Source: Burkholderiales bacterium (GTDB taxonomy: Bacteria > Pseudomonadota > Gammaproteobacteria > Burkholderiales > SG8-41). From it: a stretch of 64,000 bases of DNA. The number at the start of each line of letters is the position of its first letter. The first letter of the stretch is position 1. Positions 18,605 through 26,451 of this stretch are shown in pieces. Location: positions 62,001-126,000 of the forward strand of contig DATAJS010000008.1 in NCBI GenBank assembly GCA_036262035.1, read 5' to 3'. The position numbers and the translations under genes are program-made. Under the pieces are notes generated by a model that saw only the letters and a list, made by a program, of their open reading frames with translations, was not told where the DNA came from and did no database searches.

Positions 18605-18733
18605 GTGTGACGGGAATATGCAAGTGAGATTCCCGCCGGGCTTCGGGACCGCGTCCGCGCCGCCTGCTGCTGACGCCGGGCGCCATCCGGGCCTTCCCGC
18701 ATTTCGGGTCCGTGACGGTATAGCCAGCAACAT

Positions 18734-18752
18734 TACATCACGTTATGATGTA
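18734..18752. promoter_or_regulatory. Second MarR-type palindrome in the SOD-remnant region
   Basis: TACATCACG-T-TATGATGTA has one mismatch and the same half-site as the marR operator. It lies about 90 bases upstream of the superoxide dismutase fragment, so it may be the abandoned operator of that lost gene. Confidence 0.5.
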
Positions 18753-18841
18753 TCTCGCACTGATTTCCGGAAAGTCCGGGGCCGCTTCGACCCAGAAAAG
18801 CATTCGCCTGCCGGAAACGAAATGCTTACAGCTGCCGCAGC

Positions 18842-18967
18842 CTGCTCGTGTGCGACGTCTGGGAGCATGCCTACTACATCGACTGCCGAAACGGGCGCTC
18901 CGGACAGATCGGCGCGTTCGAGAAGGCGGTGGACCGGGACTTTGCGTCGCGGAACTTCGAAACGTAA
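18842..18967 (+). pseudogene. C-terminal remnant of an Fe/Mn superoxide dismutase
   Basis: The frame reads LLVCDVWEHAYYIDCRNG, then a degenerate stretch ending DFASRNFET and TAA at 18965. DVWEHAYY is the metal-binding signature of Fe/Mn SODs (Asp and His ligands) and the rest aligns with the family's final 40 residues. The N-terminal three quarters of the enzyme cannot be found upstream in any frame. This is a deletion remnant between two regulatory regions, so it does not make an active enzyme. Confidence 0.82.
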
Positions 18968-19028
18968 CGGGTGGGCGCTGGCGGCAAGGCAAGCCTGCCG
19001 GCCGGAAGAGAGTCGATTACCTTCCGTC

Positions 19029-19086
19029 CGGCAACAGTGTGTTCGCGGGTTCCGGACTAATCGTCGAACACTCTTACGCGTAGGAT
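19029..19086 (+). promoter_or_regulatory. G12 stress-regulon promoter (GNAT gene)
   Basis: Upstream element CGGCAACAGTGTGTTCG from 19029, -35 TAATCG at 19058-19063, 17-base spacer, -10 TAGGAT at 19081-19086. Predicted start near 19093, about 32 bases before ATG 19125. Confidence 0.68.
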
Positions 19087-19124
19087 AGTGTCTTGCGAAG
19101 CCGACCAGCGCGGGAGACGGGGAT

Positions 19125-19649
19125 ATGCGTGCTCAGCTTGACGAGGTCGCACAGGTGCTGGAGCTAGGGACGGAACAGGTCGTGCTCCGGCCGGTTCGCG
19201 CCGAAGACCGCGCGGCCTATGTCGATTTCATCTCGCGAATCGATCCCGCGGACCTGCGGCGCAGATTCTTCGATGCGCACGGCCTGTCGCCGCAATCGGA
19301 TTTCGAGCACCACGTCCGAAAGGACCGCGATGGCGGGACGGGCTTCGTGGCAGTACGCCAGCTCCGGGGGAGCCCCGACGAGATCGTCGGCGAGGCGCGC
19401 GTCCACCGCTACCCGGGAGTGCGCGCCGCGGAGCTCGCGATCATCGTGCGCAGCGACATGCAACGTCGCGGCCTCGGGCGCGCGCTCATGCAGAAGGCGA
19501 TCGAATACTGCGCGGCTCACGGCATGGAAGTGATCGCGCGCATGTTGCCCGACAATGACGCGATGATCGGTCTGGCGAAGCGCTCGGGCATGCAGGTCGA
19601 GCATGCGCCCGACGGCCATCTCGCGATCGCTCATCTGCCCGCCGCCTGA
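19125..19649 (+). CDS. GNAT-family N-acetyltransferase
   Basis: A 174-aa GNAT protein. The acetyl-CoA loop is visible as VRSDMQRRGLGRALMQKAIEY (about residues 106-126; consensus Q/RxxGxG/A). The N-terminal region (VVLRPVRAEDRAAYVDFISRI, DLRRRFF) resembles the catalytic domain of bacterial protein-lysine acetyltransferases of the Pat/YfiQ type, here without the CoA-ligase-like part or a cyclic-nucleotide domain. Its G12 promoter places it with the USPs, so protein acetylation during stress is a reasonable guess. Confidence 0.85.
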   Translation: MRAQLDEVAQVLELGTEQVVLRPVRAEDRAAYVDFISRIDPADLRRRFFDAHGLSPQSDFEHHVRKDRDGGTGFVAVRQLRGSPDEIVGEARVHRYPGVRAAELAIIVRSDMQRRGLGRALMQKAIEYCAAHGMEVIARMLPDNDAMIGLAKRSGMQVEHAPDGHLAIAHLPAA

Positions 19650-19671
19650 CGGGCCAGGGCCTTGGGCCGCT

Positions 19672-20925
19672 CTACGACGCTTCCGGCCGGGCCTGGTCCG
19701 GCAGAACGGGCAGCGTGACGACGAACTCGCTGCCCTTGCCCCGGCCGTCACTGTAAGCTCGCACGGTTCCGCCGTGCATCTGCACCAGGCTGCGCACGAG
19801 GGACAGCCCGATTCCAAGACCTCCTTCCGCACGATCGAGGGTCCGGTCGGGTTGAAAGAAGAGGTCGAAGAGGCATTGCATGTCCGTCTCCTCCAGGCCG
19901 CGCCCGGTGTCCCGGACGCGGATCACTGCGGCGTCCTGACCGACCTGCATCGACACCGTTATCTCGCCGCCGGGCTCAGTGTATTTCGCGGCATTCGTGA
20001 GAAGGTTCGAGAACACCTGTGCGAGCCGGCCCGCATCCCCCACCACACGTACGGGCCGCGTCGGCAACGACACGTTCAGCCGATGGCGCCGCGCCGTGAT
20101 CGCGGGTTTCGACCATTCAAGCGCGTGCTCGATGACCGGCGCCAGGTCGATCGGGCATCGCTCGAGCCGCAGCTTGCCGACCGTCACGCGCGAGAGATCC
20201 AGCACGTCTTCGAGCAACCGGCTCATATCGCCCACCTGGCGCTCGAGAATCCGCGCAAGTCCGGCAAGAGCGCTGTCGTTGCCGGCCTTTACTTTCAGGA
20301 TCTCTACGACGTTGCGCACCGGCGCCAGGGGCCCCCGAAGCTCGTGCGCGAGAATCGCCAGGAACTGATCTTTGCGATGGTCGGCTTCCCGCAGGCGCAG
20401 CTCGGTTCCGCGCAGCGCCTGCTCCAGTTTCTTCAGGGGTGTGATGTCCCTCAGGCACGTGATGGCCCCGACGATACCGCCTGCGGAGTCGCGAAGCGGA
20501 TTGGCGTTCACGAGGACGATGACGCGGCTGCCGTCCCGCCGCAGCAGAGTCCATTCCTCGTCGCGCAGGACCTGGCCCAGGTGCGCGGCACGATAAAGCG
20601 GAAGCCCCCGATCTCCGGCGGGCGCAGTCGCACCGGACGGCGCGAAGCCGCAGCCGACTGCATGGGAGCCGGCGGGTAAGCGGAGCAATTCGTGGCGCGA
20701 GCATCCCAGCAGCGCTTCGGCCATGCGATTCACTGCCACCAGCGGGAACTCCGGCGGGCTATACGCGACCAGCACCCCGGTCGGTATGTCCTCGACCAGC
20801 GTCGCCAGCAGCGCGCCGGCTTCGCTCGGCCCGGATGAGCCCTGCTCCGACTCATCCTCTGTGCTGAGCACCCGGGGCGCCACGGTCGCGGCTGCCTCGG
20901 CTGCCGCGATAGTCACGTCGTTCAT
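19672..20925 (-). CDS. PAS-domain sensor histidine kinase
   Basis: A 417-aa soluble hybrid-free kinase. A PAS domain (about residues 35-165, ending ITCLRDITPLKKLE) is followed by the H-box ILAHELRGPLAPVRN (phospho-acceptor His near 190) and an HATPase_c domain with N-box LLTNAAKYTEPGG, G1 RDTGRGLEE and G2 GGLGIGLSLV. No membrane segment is seen, so the signal is probably cytoplasmic. No response regulator is adjacent. The start is ATG 20925 after GGGGAA. Its promoter region shares the palindromic operator with marR. Confidence 0.9.
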   Translation of the reverse strand: MNDVTIAAAEAAATVAPRVLSTEDESEQGSSGPSEAGALLATLVEDIPTGVLVAYSPPEFPLVAVNRMAEALLGCSRHELLRLPAGSHAVGCGFAPSGATAPAGDRGLPLYRAAHLGQVLRDEEWTLLRRDGSRVIVLVNANPLRDSAGGIVGAITCLRDITPLKKLEQALRGTELRLREADHRKDQFLAILAHELRGPLAPVRNVVEILKVKAGNDSALAGLARILERQVGDMSRLLEDVLDLSRVTVGKLRLERCPIDLAPVIEHALEWSKPAITARRHRLNVSLPTRPVRVVGDAGRLAQVFSNLLTNAAKYTEPGGEITVSMQVGQDAAVIRVRDTGRGLEETDMQCLFDLFFQPDRTLDRAEGGLGIGLSLVRSLVQMHGGTVRAYSDGRGKGSEFVVTLPVLPDQARPEAS

Positions 20926-20970
20926 TTGCCTATTCCCCTTGCAATGCACGATCGTTTTTCGGTTCGGATG

Positions 20971-20993
20971 ATTCTATCACGTCGTGATAGAAT
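20971..20993. promoter_or_regulatory. Perfect palindromic operator between the kinase gene and marR
   Basis: ATTCTATCACG-T-CGTGATAGAAT is a perfect 23-base inverted repeat midway between the divergent kinase (start 20925) and marR (start 21051). This is the classic place for MarR autoregulation. Confidence 0.75.
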
Positions 20994-21050
20994 TTGAGCG
21001 CAGTCGGGCGAACGATGTAGACTCATGAAACATATAGCCAATCGGATTTC

Positions 21051-21449
21051 ATGCCGCTGAAGAAGAAAGAATTTGAGGCTCTGGCCGAGTTCCGCTATCA
21101 GCTTCGCCGTTACCTGCGCTTCAGCGAGGAAGTCGTTCGAGCCGAACGCATCACGCCGCTGCAGTATCTGCTCCTGCTCCACATCAAAGGCTTTCCCGGA
21201 CGGGACTGGGCGACCGTGGGCGAGCTCGCGGAAAAACTTCAGTCGCAACCGCACGGCACCGTGGCGCTCGTTTCCCGTTGCGAAAAAATCGGATTGGTAA
21301 AGCGCAGGCCGAGCGCTACGGATCGCCGGCGAGTGGAAATCCACTTGACCGCGAAGGGCGAGCTCATCATCGAGAAACTAGCGCTGATTCACCGCGCCGA
21401 GCTGCTCGGCCACAACTTCGCGTCGCTTCGCGACAGCTTCAAGGCGTAG
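21051..21449 (+). CDS. MarR-family transcriptional regulator
   Basis: A 132-aa winged-helix protein: recognition region VGELAEKLQSQPHGTVALVSRCEKIGLV (about 55-82) and wing KRRPSATDRRRVEIHLTAKGE (about 83-103). MarR proteins are dimeric repressors released by ligands or oxidation. A perfect palindrome precedes it and similar sites lie before tctB and the SOD remnant, so autoregulation plus control of citrate/tricarboxylate uptake and the kinase is inferred. It converges with the LysR gene 8 bases away. Confidence 0.88.
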   Translation: MPLKKKEFEALAEFRYQLRRYLRFSEEVVRAERITPLQYLLLLHIKGFPGRDWATVGELAEKLQSQPHGTVALVSRCEKIGLVKRRPSATDRRRVEIHLTAKGELIIEKLALIHRAELLGHNFASLRDSFKA

Positions 21450-21457
21450 CGCGCCGC

Positions 21458-22381
21458 TCACGCCTCGTGGCCGCCGTCGACGCGATCCCAGTAAGGCTCC
21501 GTGCCGAATCGTTCCAGCAGGTAATCGATGAAAGCCCGCACTTTCGCGGACACATGGCGGTTCGCGAGATAGACCGCGTAAATGTGGCGCTCGAGCGGGA
21601 TGTATTCGGCGAGCACGGAGCGAAGGCGACTCGCCTGCAGCTCCTTGCCTATGATGAATGTCGGTAAGAGAGCCAGGCCCAGCCCCCGCATTACCGCTTC
21701 GGACAGGGCGTCGTCGTCGTTCACGCGCAGGTTTCCGGTCGCCCGGACCGAGATGTCCCCGCCAGGCCCCTGCAATCGCCACGGATCCTGCGGATTGAAA
21801 TACGTGTAGGTCAGACAATTGTGCGTCTCGAGGTCTGCGGGCGTCCTGGGCACCCCGTGCCGCGCGAAGTACTCCGGCGTCGCGACCATGCGGCGCGTCA
21901 CCGGGGCGAGCTTCCGGGCGACCATGTTCGGTGCGGGCTGGTCCACGATCCTGATTACGACGTCGTAGCCCTCCTCCGCGAGATCGACGAATCGATCCGT
22001 AGTGACCATGTCGATCTTCAGATCCGGATAGGTGGACAGGAATTCCGGGAGCGCGGTCGCCACGTGGAGACGCCCGAACGCGACCGGCGCGCTGATGCGC
22101 AGCAATCCGCGCGGTTCCGCGTGCAGACGTCCCACCGCGAGTCTCGCCTCTTCGAGCTCCTCCACGATGCGCGAACAATGCTCGTATAAGACGGCGCCCG
22201 CGTCGGTGACGCTCAACGCGCGCGTTGTCCGATTGAGCAGCCGCACGCCAAGCGACTTCTCCAGCTGCGTGACCTGCTTGCTGACGAGAGACTTCGAAAG
22301 ATCGAGGTTGCGAGCCGCCGCTGAAAAGCTCTTGTCTTCCACTACGCGGGCGAAGATTGCCATCCGCTCGAGATCCTGCAT
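21458..22381 (-). CDS. LysR-family transcriptional regulator (DhcR/AaeR-like subgroup)
   Basis: A 307-aa LTTR with an N-terminal helix-turn-helix (FARVVEDKSFSAAARNLDLSKSLVSKQV) and a periplasmic-binding-type effector domain (LLRISAPVAFGRLHVA onward). The start is ATG 22381; the longer frame upstream has no good start. An inverted repeat TGTTCCGctttCGGAAACA lies about 25 bases upstream and may be its autoregulatory site. Its targets are unknown. Confidence 0.88.
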   Translation of the reverse strand: MQDLERMAIFARVVEDKSFSAAARNLDLSKSLVSKQVTQLEKSLGVRLLNRTTRALSVTDAGAVLYEHCSRIVEELEEARLAVGRLHAEPRGLLRISAPVAFGRLHVATALPEFLSTYPDLKIDMVTTDRFVDLAEEGYDVVIRIVDQPAPNMVARKLAPVTRRMVATPEYFARHGVPRTPADLETHNCLTYTYFNPQDPWRLQGPGGDISVRATGNLRVNDDDALSEAVMRGLGLALLPTFIIGKELQASRLRSVLAEYIPLERHIYAVYLANRHVSAKVRAFIDYLLERFGTEPYWDRVDGGHEA

Positions 22382-22439
22382 TTCCACCTTCGGCTGATTG
22401 TTTCCGAAAGCGGAACAGTATTTCAGAACCGCCGCGCGA

Positions 22440-22691
22440 TCAAACCGCTCCGTCGGCGCCGTCGCGGCCGATGGAATCCGACGGCGCATCGAGCGAGTAT
22501 CGGGCCGGCGCGTTCGCGCCCGTGGGCTGGTCCAGCAGCACCTCGAAGCCATGCCGTCGCGCATCCTCCACGCACTCGTAAAACAATCCGAACGTGCCTT
22601 TTGATCGCCGCGCGCTCCGCTCCGAACGCCACTCCCACGAAAACGCCGCCTTGGTAGGACCCTGTACCGGGACGATACGACACATCGCCAT
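22440..22691 (-). CDS. Small conserved-type stress protein, stress-regulon member
   Basis: An 83-aa protein with an AAGGAG site before ATG 22691. The segment GTFGLFYECVEDARRHGFEV resembles PFPLFLSCLADARLHGFDL in the 62-aa protein at 28553, so the two are probably paralogous domains. It has its own G12-type promoter on the minus strand (22767-22824), divergent from that of the GGDEF gene. No biochemical function is apparent. Confidence 0.68.
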   Translation of the reverse strand: MAMCRIVPVQGPTKAAFSWEWRSERSARRSKGTFGLFYECVEDARRHGFEVLLDQPTGANAPARYSLDAPSDSIGRDGADGAV

Positions 22692-22766
22692 CCTTCTCTC
22701 CTTCTCTTCGAATGCTTCGCCACGAGCGCCGCAACCGGCTGCCGGCGCGCGTCGCTTGGTGTTAGA

Positions 22767-22824
22767 TGCTAACGAGACCGCATTGTTCGCGAAAAGCGCC
22801 CGCAGCCTCACAAGAGCGTTTCCG
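22767..22824 (-). promoter_or_regulatory. G12 stress-regulon promoter (83-aa protein, minus strand)
   Basis: Read on the minus strand: element CGGAAACGCTCTTGTGAG from 22824, -35 TTTTCG at 22795-22790, 17-base spacer, -10 TTAGCA at 22772-22767. It is the weakest -35 of the set but has the exact geometry, back to back with the diguanylate cyclase promoter. Confidence 0.55.
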
Positions 22825-22852
22825 AAACCGGCACAGTAGCCTGTTCACGTGG

Positions 22853-22910
22853 ATGAAACAGTGTTGTGCCGTGGCGCCGTCTTATCGGTGCACGACTCGG
22901 GATGTACAGT
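22853..22910 (+). promoter_or_regulatory. G12 stress-regulon promoter (diguanylate cyclase gene)
   Basis: Element ATGAAACAGTGTTGTGCC from 22853, -35 TTATCG at 22882-22887, 17-base spacer, -10 TACAGT at 22905-22910. Predicted transcription starts at about 22917-22918, coinciding with the ATG of the gene, so the mRNA may be leaderless. Confidence 0.68.
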
Positions 22911-22917
22911 GCTGAGT

Positions 22918-23970
22918 ATGGACATCGCGCATATATCCCTGCACTCGCCGACATTGCTGTTGTTGGTCGCAGGCGCCAGTGCCATCGCTGCCGCAGCCTG
23001 TGCCATGGCCGCGCGATTGACTTCCGCGATTCCTCTCATGCAATGGGCTCGCGGCATGGGCGCCCACGCGGTTGCGGCGCTGGTGCTCCTCGCGCCGAGC
23101 GCGCCTTATTCCCATGCCGTGCCTGTTATCGCCGGCGTGCTGCTGGTTTACGGCCTCGCAGTTCAAGCGACGGCGATCGGCGGTTTCTTCGGCCGAAAAT
23201 CTTCCGCGTGGATCGTCGGCGGCTCTTCAGTCCTGGCGCTCGTGGCGCTCACCGGCCTGGCTGCACGTGATCCGGAGACCCTGCAGGGTCTCGCCACGCG
23301 AGGCGAATTGCTGCTGGCGCTCTTCGCGCACGCCGTCGGCGGGTCGTTCGCGCTCCTCTACTTCGTGATGCGACGCGTGCGCCGGCTCGCGACACGCGAT
23401 GCCCTGACCGGCGCACTGAATCGCGTCGGATTTCTCGAGGCCGCCGAGGCGGAGCTCTCGCGTGCGCGCCGGAGCCGTTCCGGGATCGCCACGCTCGTGC
23501 TGGATATCGACAGGTTCAAGAAAGTGAACGACCGATTCGGCCACGCGGTGGGGGACAAGGTACTGACAGCGTGTGCCGCCGCGATGCGCCGTGCACTGCG
23601 CAAGGAGGACGTGCTCGCACGCTTCGGCGGCGACGAGTTCGTCGTCCTGCTGCCGGCCACTACGGGAGCCATTGCCGCAGACCTGGCCGATCGGTTGCGA
23701 CGTACGGTGGCCGACGCGACGTATCGCATCGCAGGCCGCGAGATCGAGATCAGCGCAAGTATCGGCGTGTTCGCGACGACGGGCTGTGTCGCGCCGTCAC
23801 TCGCAACGATGCTCGAGCGGGCCGACGAAGCCCTGCGCGAGGCAAAGCAGGCGGGACGCAACCGCGTGCGGATCGTCGAGCCGGGCACGCCCGGCTCTCG
23901 CAGCCGACACGCCTCGTCGCCGCCTGCAGGTCCCGAGCGGCTCCCGATTGCGCAAGCGGTGCCCGTATGA
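22918..23970 (+). CDS. Membrane-anchored GGDEF diguanylate cyclase
   Basis: A 350-aa protein with about six N-terminal membrane helices (residues 1-155) and a C-terminal GGDEF domain. The active-site RFGGDEF is present, and the RKED motif five residues before it matches the product-inhibition I-site (RxxD), so it should make cyclic di-GMP and be feedback-inhibited. The N-terminal sensor region is related to the free-standing membrane protein at 30376. It overlaps the next gene by ATGA. An upstream in-frame extension was rejected because it lies inside the promoter. Confidence 0.88.
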   Translation: MDIAHISLHSPTLLLLVAGASAIAAAACAMAARLTSAIPLMQWARGMGAHAVAALVLLAPSAPYSHAVPVIAGVLLVYGLAVQATAIGGFFGRKSSAWIVGGSSVLALVALTGLAARDPETLQGLATRGELLLALFAHAVGGSFALLYFVMRRVRRLATRDALTGALNRVGFLEAAEAELSRARRSRSGIATLVLDIDRFKKVNDRFGHAVGDKVLTACAAAMRRALRKEDVLARFGGDEFVVLLPATTGAIAADLADRLRRTVADATYRIAGREIEISASIGVFATTGCVAPSLATMLERADEALREAKQAGRNRVRIVEPGTPGSRSRHASSPPAGPERLPIAQAVPV

Positions 23971-24317
23971 CACACGCTCGCAGCGCGCTGTTGCTCAAGC
24001 GCCCCTTGCGCGATCGGGTTCGCCTGCGGTGGAACGGGTTCGGCAGTATCGAACAACTCGCGGCGTGCCTGGAGCGGCGCCGCCCGGTGACCATCGATCT
24101 GCCGTGGAGCTTCCATCATGTCCTGTGCGCCCGGCTGTCCCGGCGGGCCACGGCGCATGGGTCGCTACGCGTGCAGGGAGGTACGGAACTGCTTTCCGAG
24201 CTCGCGGCGATACCGGGCCTGCATGACTTCGCCGACGTAGCGGACTCCGTTCACGCTTCCGACGCCGAGGTTCACGTGTACAGCCCGCCTCCGCGCGTGT
24301 CCATAACGTTCAAATAA
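23967..24317 (+). CDS. Uncharacterised 116-aa protein, paralogue of the 28860 product
   Basis: Translationally coupled to the GGDEF gene (ATGA). The blocks CLERRRPVTIDLPWSFHHVLCARL and LLSELAAIPGLHDFADVADSV align with NLEHGKRTVVKLPFDCHPLLSRAL and LLRLAALDEFAVLGDLANPV in the 128-aa protein at 28860. Both end in a short hydrophobic strand (RVSITF / HLVFNF). It is a soluble protein without known motifs. The parallel contexts, both under G12 promoters, suggest a duplicated stress-protein family. Confidence 0.7.
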   Translation: MTHARSALLLKRPLRDRVRLRWNGFGSIEQLAACLERRRPVTIDLPWSFHHVLCARLSRRATAHGSLRVQGGTELLSELAAIPGLHDFADVADSVHASDAEVHVYSPPPRVSITFK

Positions 24318-24426
24318 GCCCCCGGCTTTCACCCGAGCCGCGCACGCGGCGGGTGTCGCACCCAGTACACGATGCCCCGCGCGAAGCGCCGCGGCTTCGG
24401 CGTCGCTTCGCTCATTGGGGCGCTTT

Positions 24427-24484
24427 CGTAAACATGTTTGTTCCATCCGGCCGGCTTATCGAGCCGCGATGCCGACCCTATATT
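24427..24484 (+). promoter_or_regulatory. G12 stress-regulon promoter (24515 operon)
   Basis: Element CGTAAACATGTTTGTTCC from 24427, -35 TTATCG at 24456-24461, 17-base spacer, -10 TATATT at 24479-24484, followed 30 bases later by the start codon. One of the clearest members. Confidence 0.75.
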
Positions 24485-24514
24485 GAAACAGTCGGGCATG
24501 GAAAGGAGACATAG

Positions 24515-24790
24515 ATGAAGCGATTCGCCGCGTTCGAAACCCCTGCGGTTACCGCCCGCCTCGGCCGGCTCACGCGCACCGAGGAGACCCTCCGCGCGCG
24601 AATCGCAGCTCGTGAATCCGAAGTGACCGCACGCGGCGGCTGGATCAGGACCGATGCGCTGCATCAGCACCTCAGCGCGATCCTGAGGACAGTTCAGAAA
24701 GCGATCGACGACACCCGGGCGGAGCTCGATCGGCGGGAAGAGATTGCCGCACCGGCTCGTGCAGCGAACGGCCTATCGATGGGAGCCTGA
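24515..24790 (+). CDS. Small helical stress protein (paralogue family A)
   Basis: A 91-aa, highly charged, probably coiled-coil protein. Its start MKRFAAFETPAV and the block GGWIRTDALHQHLSAILRTV match MKGYAAFEDSAL and RWLRTDPLFQQLSASLQRV in the protein at 63070, and more weakly the protein at 45777. All three have G12 promoters. GGAAAGGAG precedes the ATG. The gene sits 2 bases before a USP gene, so the two are co-expressed. No known function; possibly a USP partner or ribosome/DNA-associated dormancy factor. Confidence 0.75.
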   Translation: MKRFAAFETPAVTARLGRLTRTEETLRARIAARESEVTARGGWIRTDALHQHLSAILRTVQKAIDDTRAELDRREEIAAPARAANGLSMGA

Positions 24791-24792
24791 CC

Positions 24793-25356
24793 ATGTACTC
24801 GCACCCGTTTGTCTCATCGACTCACGCGGAGGTACCGGCGCTGCTGCGCAGTCGCGAAAGCCGGGCGGATCCGGGCTCCGAATGCGAACGCATTCTCGTG
24901 CCGTTCGACGGATCGCGCGCAGCGCAACAGGCGCTCCAGCACGCGATCGCGACGAGCAGGCGCAGCGGCCTGCAGATCGCGGTGGTGAACGTGCAACCGC
25001 CGGTCATGGCGGGCGACGTCAGCGCGTTTGCATCGGCCGGCGCTGTCGAGGAGAGCCGAAGAAGCCTCGGTATGGCCGCCTTACGGCCTGCGATGCTGGC
25101 GCTGCAAGCCCATCAGGTCGCGCATACCGCCTCTGTCGTGCTCGGCGATGTCGCGTCAGAGATCGCGAGAAGTGCACACCGCTTCGGCAGCACGAAGATC
25201 GTGATGGGCACTCGTGCGATGAACGCGCTGCGGAGCCTCTTCAGCCGTTCGGTGTCCCGGCGCGTCGTGAAGCTCACGACGGTACCTGTGACGCTGGTCA
25301 AAGCGGGCGCGGAAACGCCGCAAGCGGCATTACCGGCGCCTGCGATGCCGACGTAA
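24793..25356 (+). CDS. Single-domain universal stress protein
   Basis: A 187-aa USP with an N-terminal extension of about 35 residues. The domain begins CERILVPFDGSRAAQQAL and carries the nucleotide-binding region VMGTRAMNALRSLFSRSVSRRVV and the strand VPVTLVK. The Gly of the classic G-x2-G is altered (GTRAMN), so ATP binding is uncertain. It is the second gene of the operon with the 91-aa protein. Confidence 0.87.
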   Translation: MYSHPFVSSTHAEVPALLRSRESRADPGSECERILVPFDGSRAAQQALQHAIATSRRSGLQIAVVNVQPPVMAGDVSAFASAGAVEESRRSLGMAALRPAMLALQAHQVAHTASVVLGDVASEIARSAHRFGSTKIVMGTRAMNALRSLFSRSVSRRVVKLTTVPVTLVKAGAETPQAALPAPAMPT

Positions 25357-25390
25357 CAGAGATGATCGTCGGCCCCCGATTGTTTCTCTG

Positions 25391-25448
25391 CGGAAACGAT
25401 CTGGTGCCGCCGACGTGATTTATCCCGTTTCTATTTGTAGGCAATATC
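25391..25448 (+). promoter_or_regulatory. G12 stress-regulon promoter (rnk-like gene)
   Basis: Element CGGAAACGATCTGGTGCC from 25391, -35 TTATCC at 25420-25425, 17-base spacer, -10 AATATC at 25443-25448; the gene starts 49 bases later. Confidence 0.6.
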
Positions 25449-25496
25449 CGCCGCTGCATCGAGCGGGTGCGGCCACCTGTATGAGGAGCTTTTGCG

Positions 25497-25919
25497 ATGA
25501 CCATTACTGGAGCCATCTGGCTCACCGAACAGGACTACAACCGCCTGAAGCATCTGCTCGCCGATCTCACGCGGGAGTCGCGAGGCATGCAGATGGGCGT
25601 CGAGACGCTGGAGGAGATCCTGGACCTCGCGCGGGTCGTCGATCCCGAAAAAGTGCCCGCGAATGTCGTCACGATGAACTCGCGCGTGCTGTTCGAGGAC
25701 GTGCGTACGAACGAGGCCGGTACGGTGACGATCGTCTACCCGGCGGACGCGAATCCTTCGGAAGGCAAGATCTCCGTCCTGTCGCCCGTCGGCGCGGCGC
25801 TGCTGGGCGAGCCCGAGGGTCGTGAGCTCGAGCTGCCCCTGCCCCACGGCCACTCGCGGCGTATCAGGATCGAGAGCGTGCTCTATCAGCCGGAGGCGCG
25901 CGGGGACTACGCGCTTTGA
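25497..25919 (+). CDS. rnk: Rnk/GreA-type RNA polymerase-interacting factor
   Basis: A 140-aa protein with a short N-terminal coiled-coil (LTEQDYNRLKHLLADLT) and a GreA/GreB C-terminal FKBP-like domain (NVVTMNSRVLFED, GKISVLSPVGAALLGEPEG). Rnk proteins bind RNA polymerase near the secondary channel but, with a short coil, compete with Gre factors rather than cleave RNA. GGAGCTTTTGCG precedes the ATG. The G12 promoter links it to the stress genes and it lies just before the speDE operon. Confidence 0.85.
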   Translation: MTITGAIWLTEQDYNRLKHLLADLTRESRGMQMGVETLEEILDLARVVDPEKVPANVVTMNSRVLFEDVRTNEAGTVTIVYPADANPSEGKISVLSPVGAALLGEPEGRELELPLPHGHSRRIRIESVLYQPEARGDYAL

Positions 25920-25941
25920 GCGCGCATTGTCGAGAATCGGT

Positions 25942-26451
25942 ATGTACGAAGACTTCCCCATAGAGCAGCTGGCGACCAGCTCGAAGACGCGTTTTCAGCA
26001 CGGCTTCGCGAGGATGACCATGCACTTGATGCCGCGTATCGACGACGTCGCGCTGGAGGCGACTGCAGAAGGCCTGAAGATCCTGGGCGCCAGCGAAATC
26101 GCGCTCGCGGCGCCCGGTGCGGTCATTCGCCAGATCCATGCCGACGACGTGCGCATCGGCAAGCCCGCCGTTCGCATGCTGGACGACGGCAGCGAGCCGG
26201 TCATGTGCGTGCGTGCCGCCGTTCCGTACAACACCGCGGAAACGGTCGTGCAGGAGCTCATCGGGCGCGGCGCGACGATCGAGGAAGTCGACTGGCTGCT
26301 CGCGCGGCCGGTCGTGCGGGCGCGCGCGCCCCTGCGCCTGCTTCTCGGTTATCCGCAGACGCTCGACACGCTGAGCGGCGGCAGGGCCGAGCTGCAGATG
26401 CGGCTCAGCCACTACGATCCGGCGCCCCCCGGGCCCGGGGCTGCTGCATGA
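25942..26451 (+). CDS. Stand-alone EF-G domain-V-like protein
   Basis: A 169-aa protein without a GTPase domain. Its C-terminal half aligns with domain V of elongation factor G/EF-2: EPVMCVRAAVP (strand 1), VVQELIGRGATIEEVD, and LLGYPQTLDTLSGGRAELQMR before SHYDPAP, the last matching the familiar GY-x-T-D-L-R-S-x-T-x-G-R block and HY-x-x-VP end. The first 70 residues resemble the end of domain IV. Such a piece could bind the ribosome near the stalk or sarcin-ricin loop. ATGA overlap with speD. Confidence 0.72.
   Translation: MYEDFPIEQLATSSKTRFQHGFARMTMHLMPRIDDVALEATAEGLKILGASEIALAAPGAVIRQIHADDVRIGKPAVRMLDDGSEPVMCVRAAVPYNTAETVVQELIGRGATIEEVDWLLARPVVRARAPLRLLLGYPQTLDTLSGGRAELQMRLSHYDPAPPGPGAAA

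Noticed and set aside
22384-22410. TGTTCCGctttCGGAAACA repeat as a regulon site
   Set aside because: The half-sites are inverted relative to the regulon element (TGTTCC first) and no fixed promoter follows; more likely a LysR autoregulatory site.
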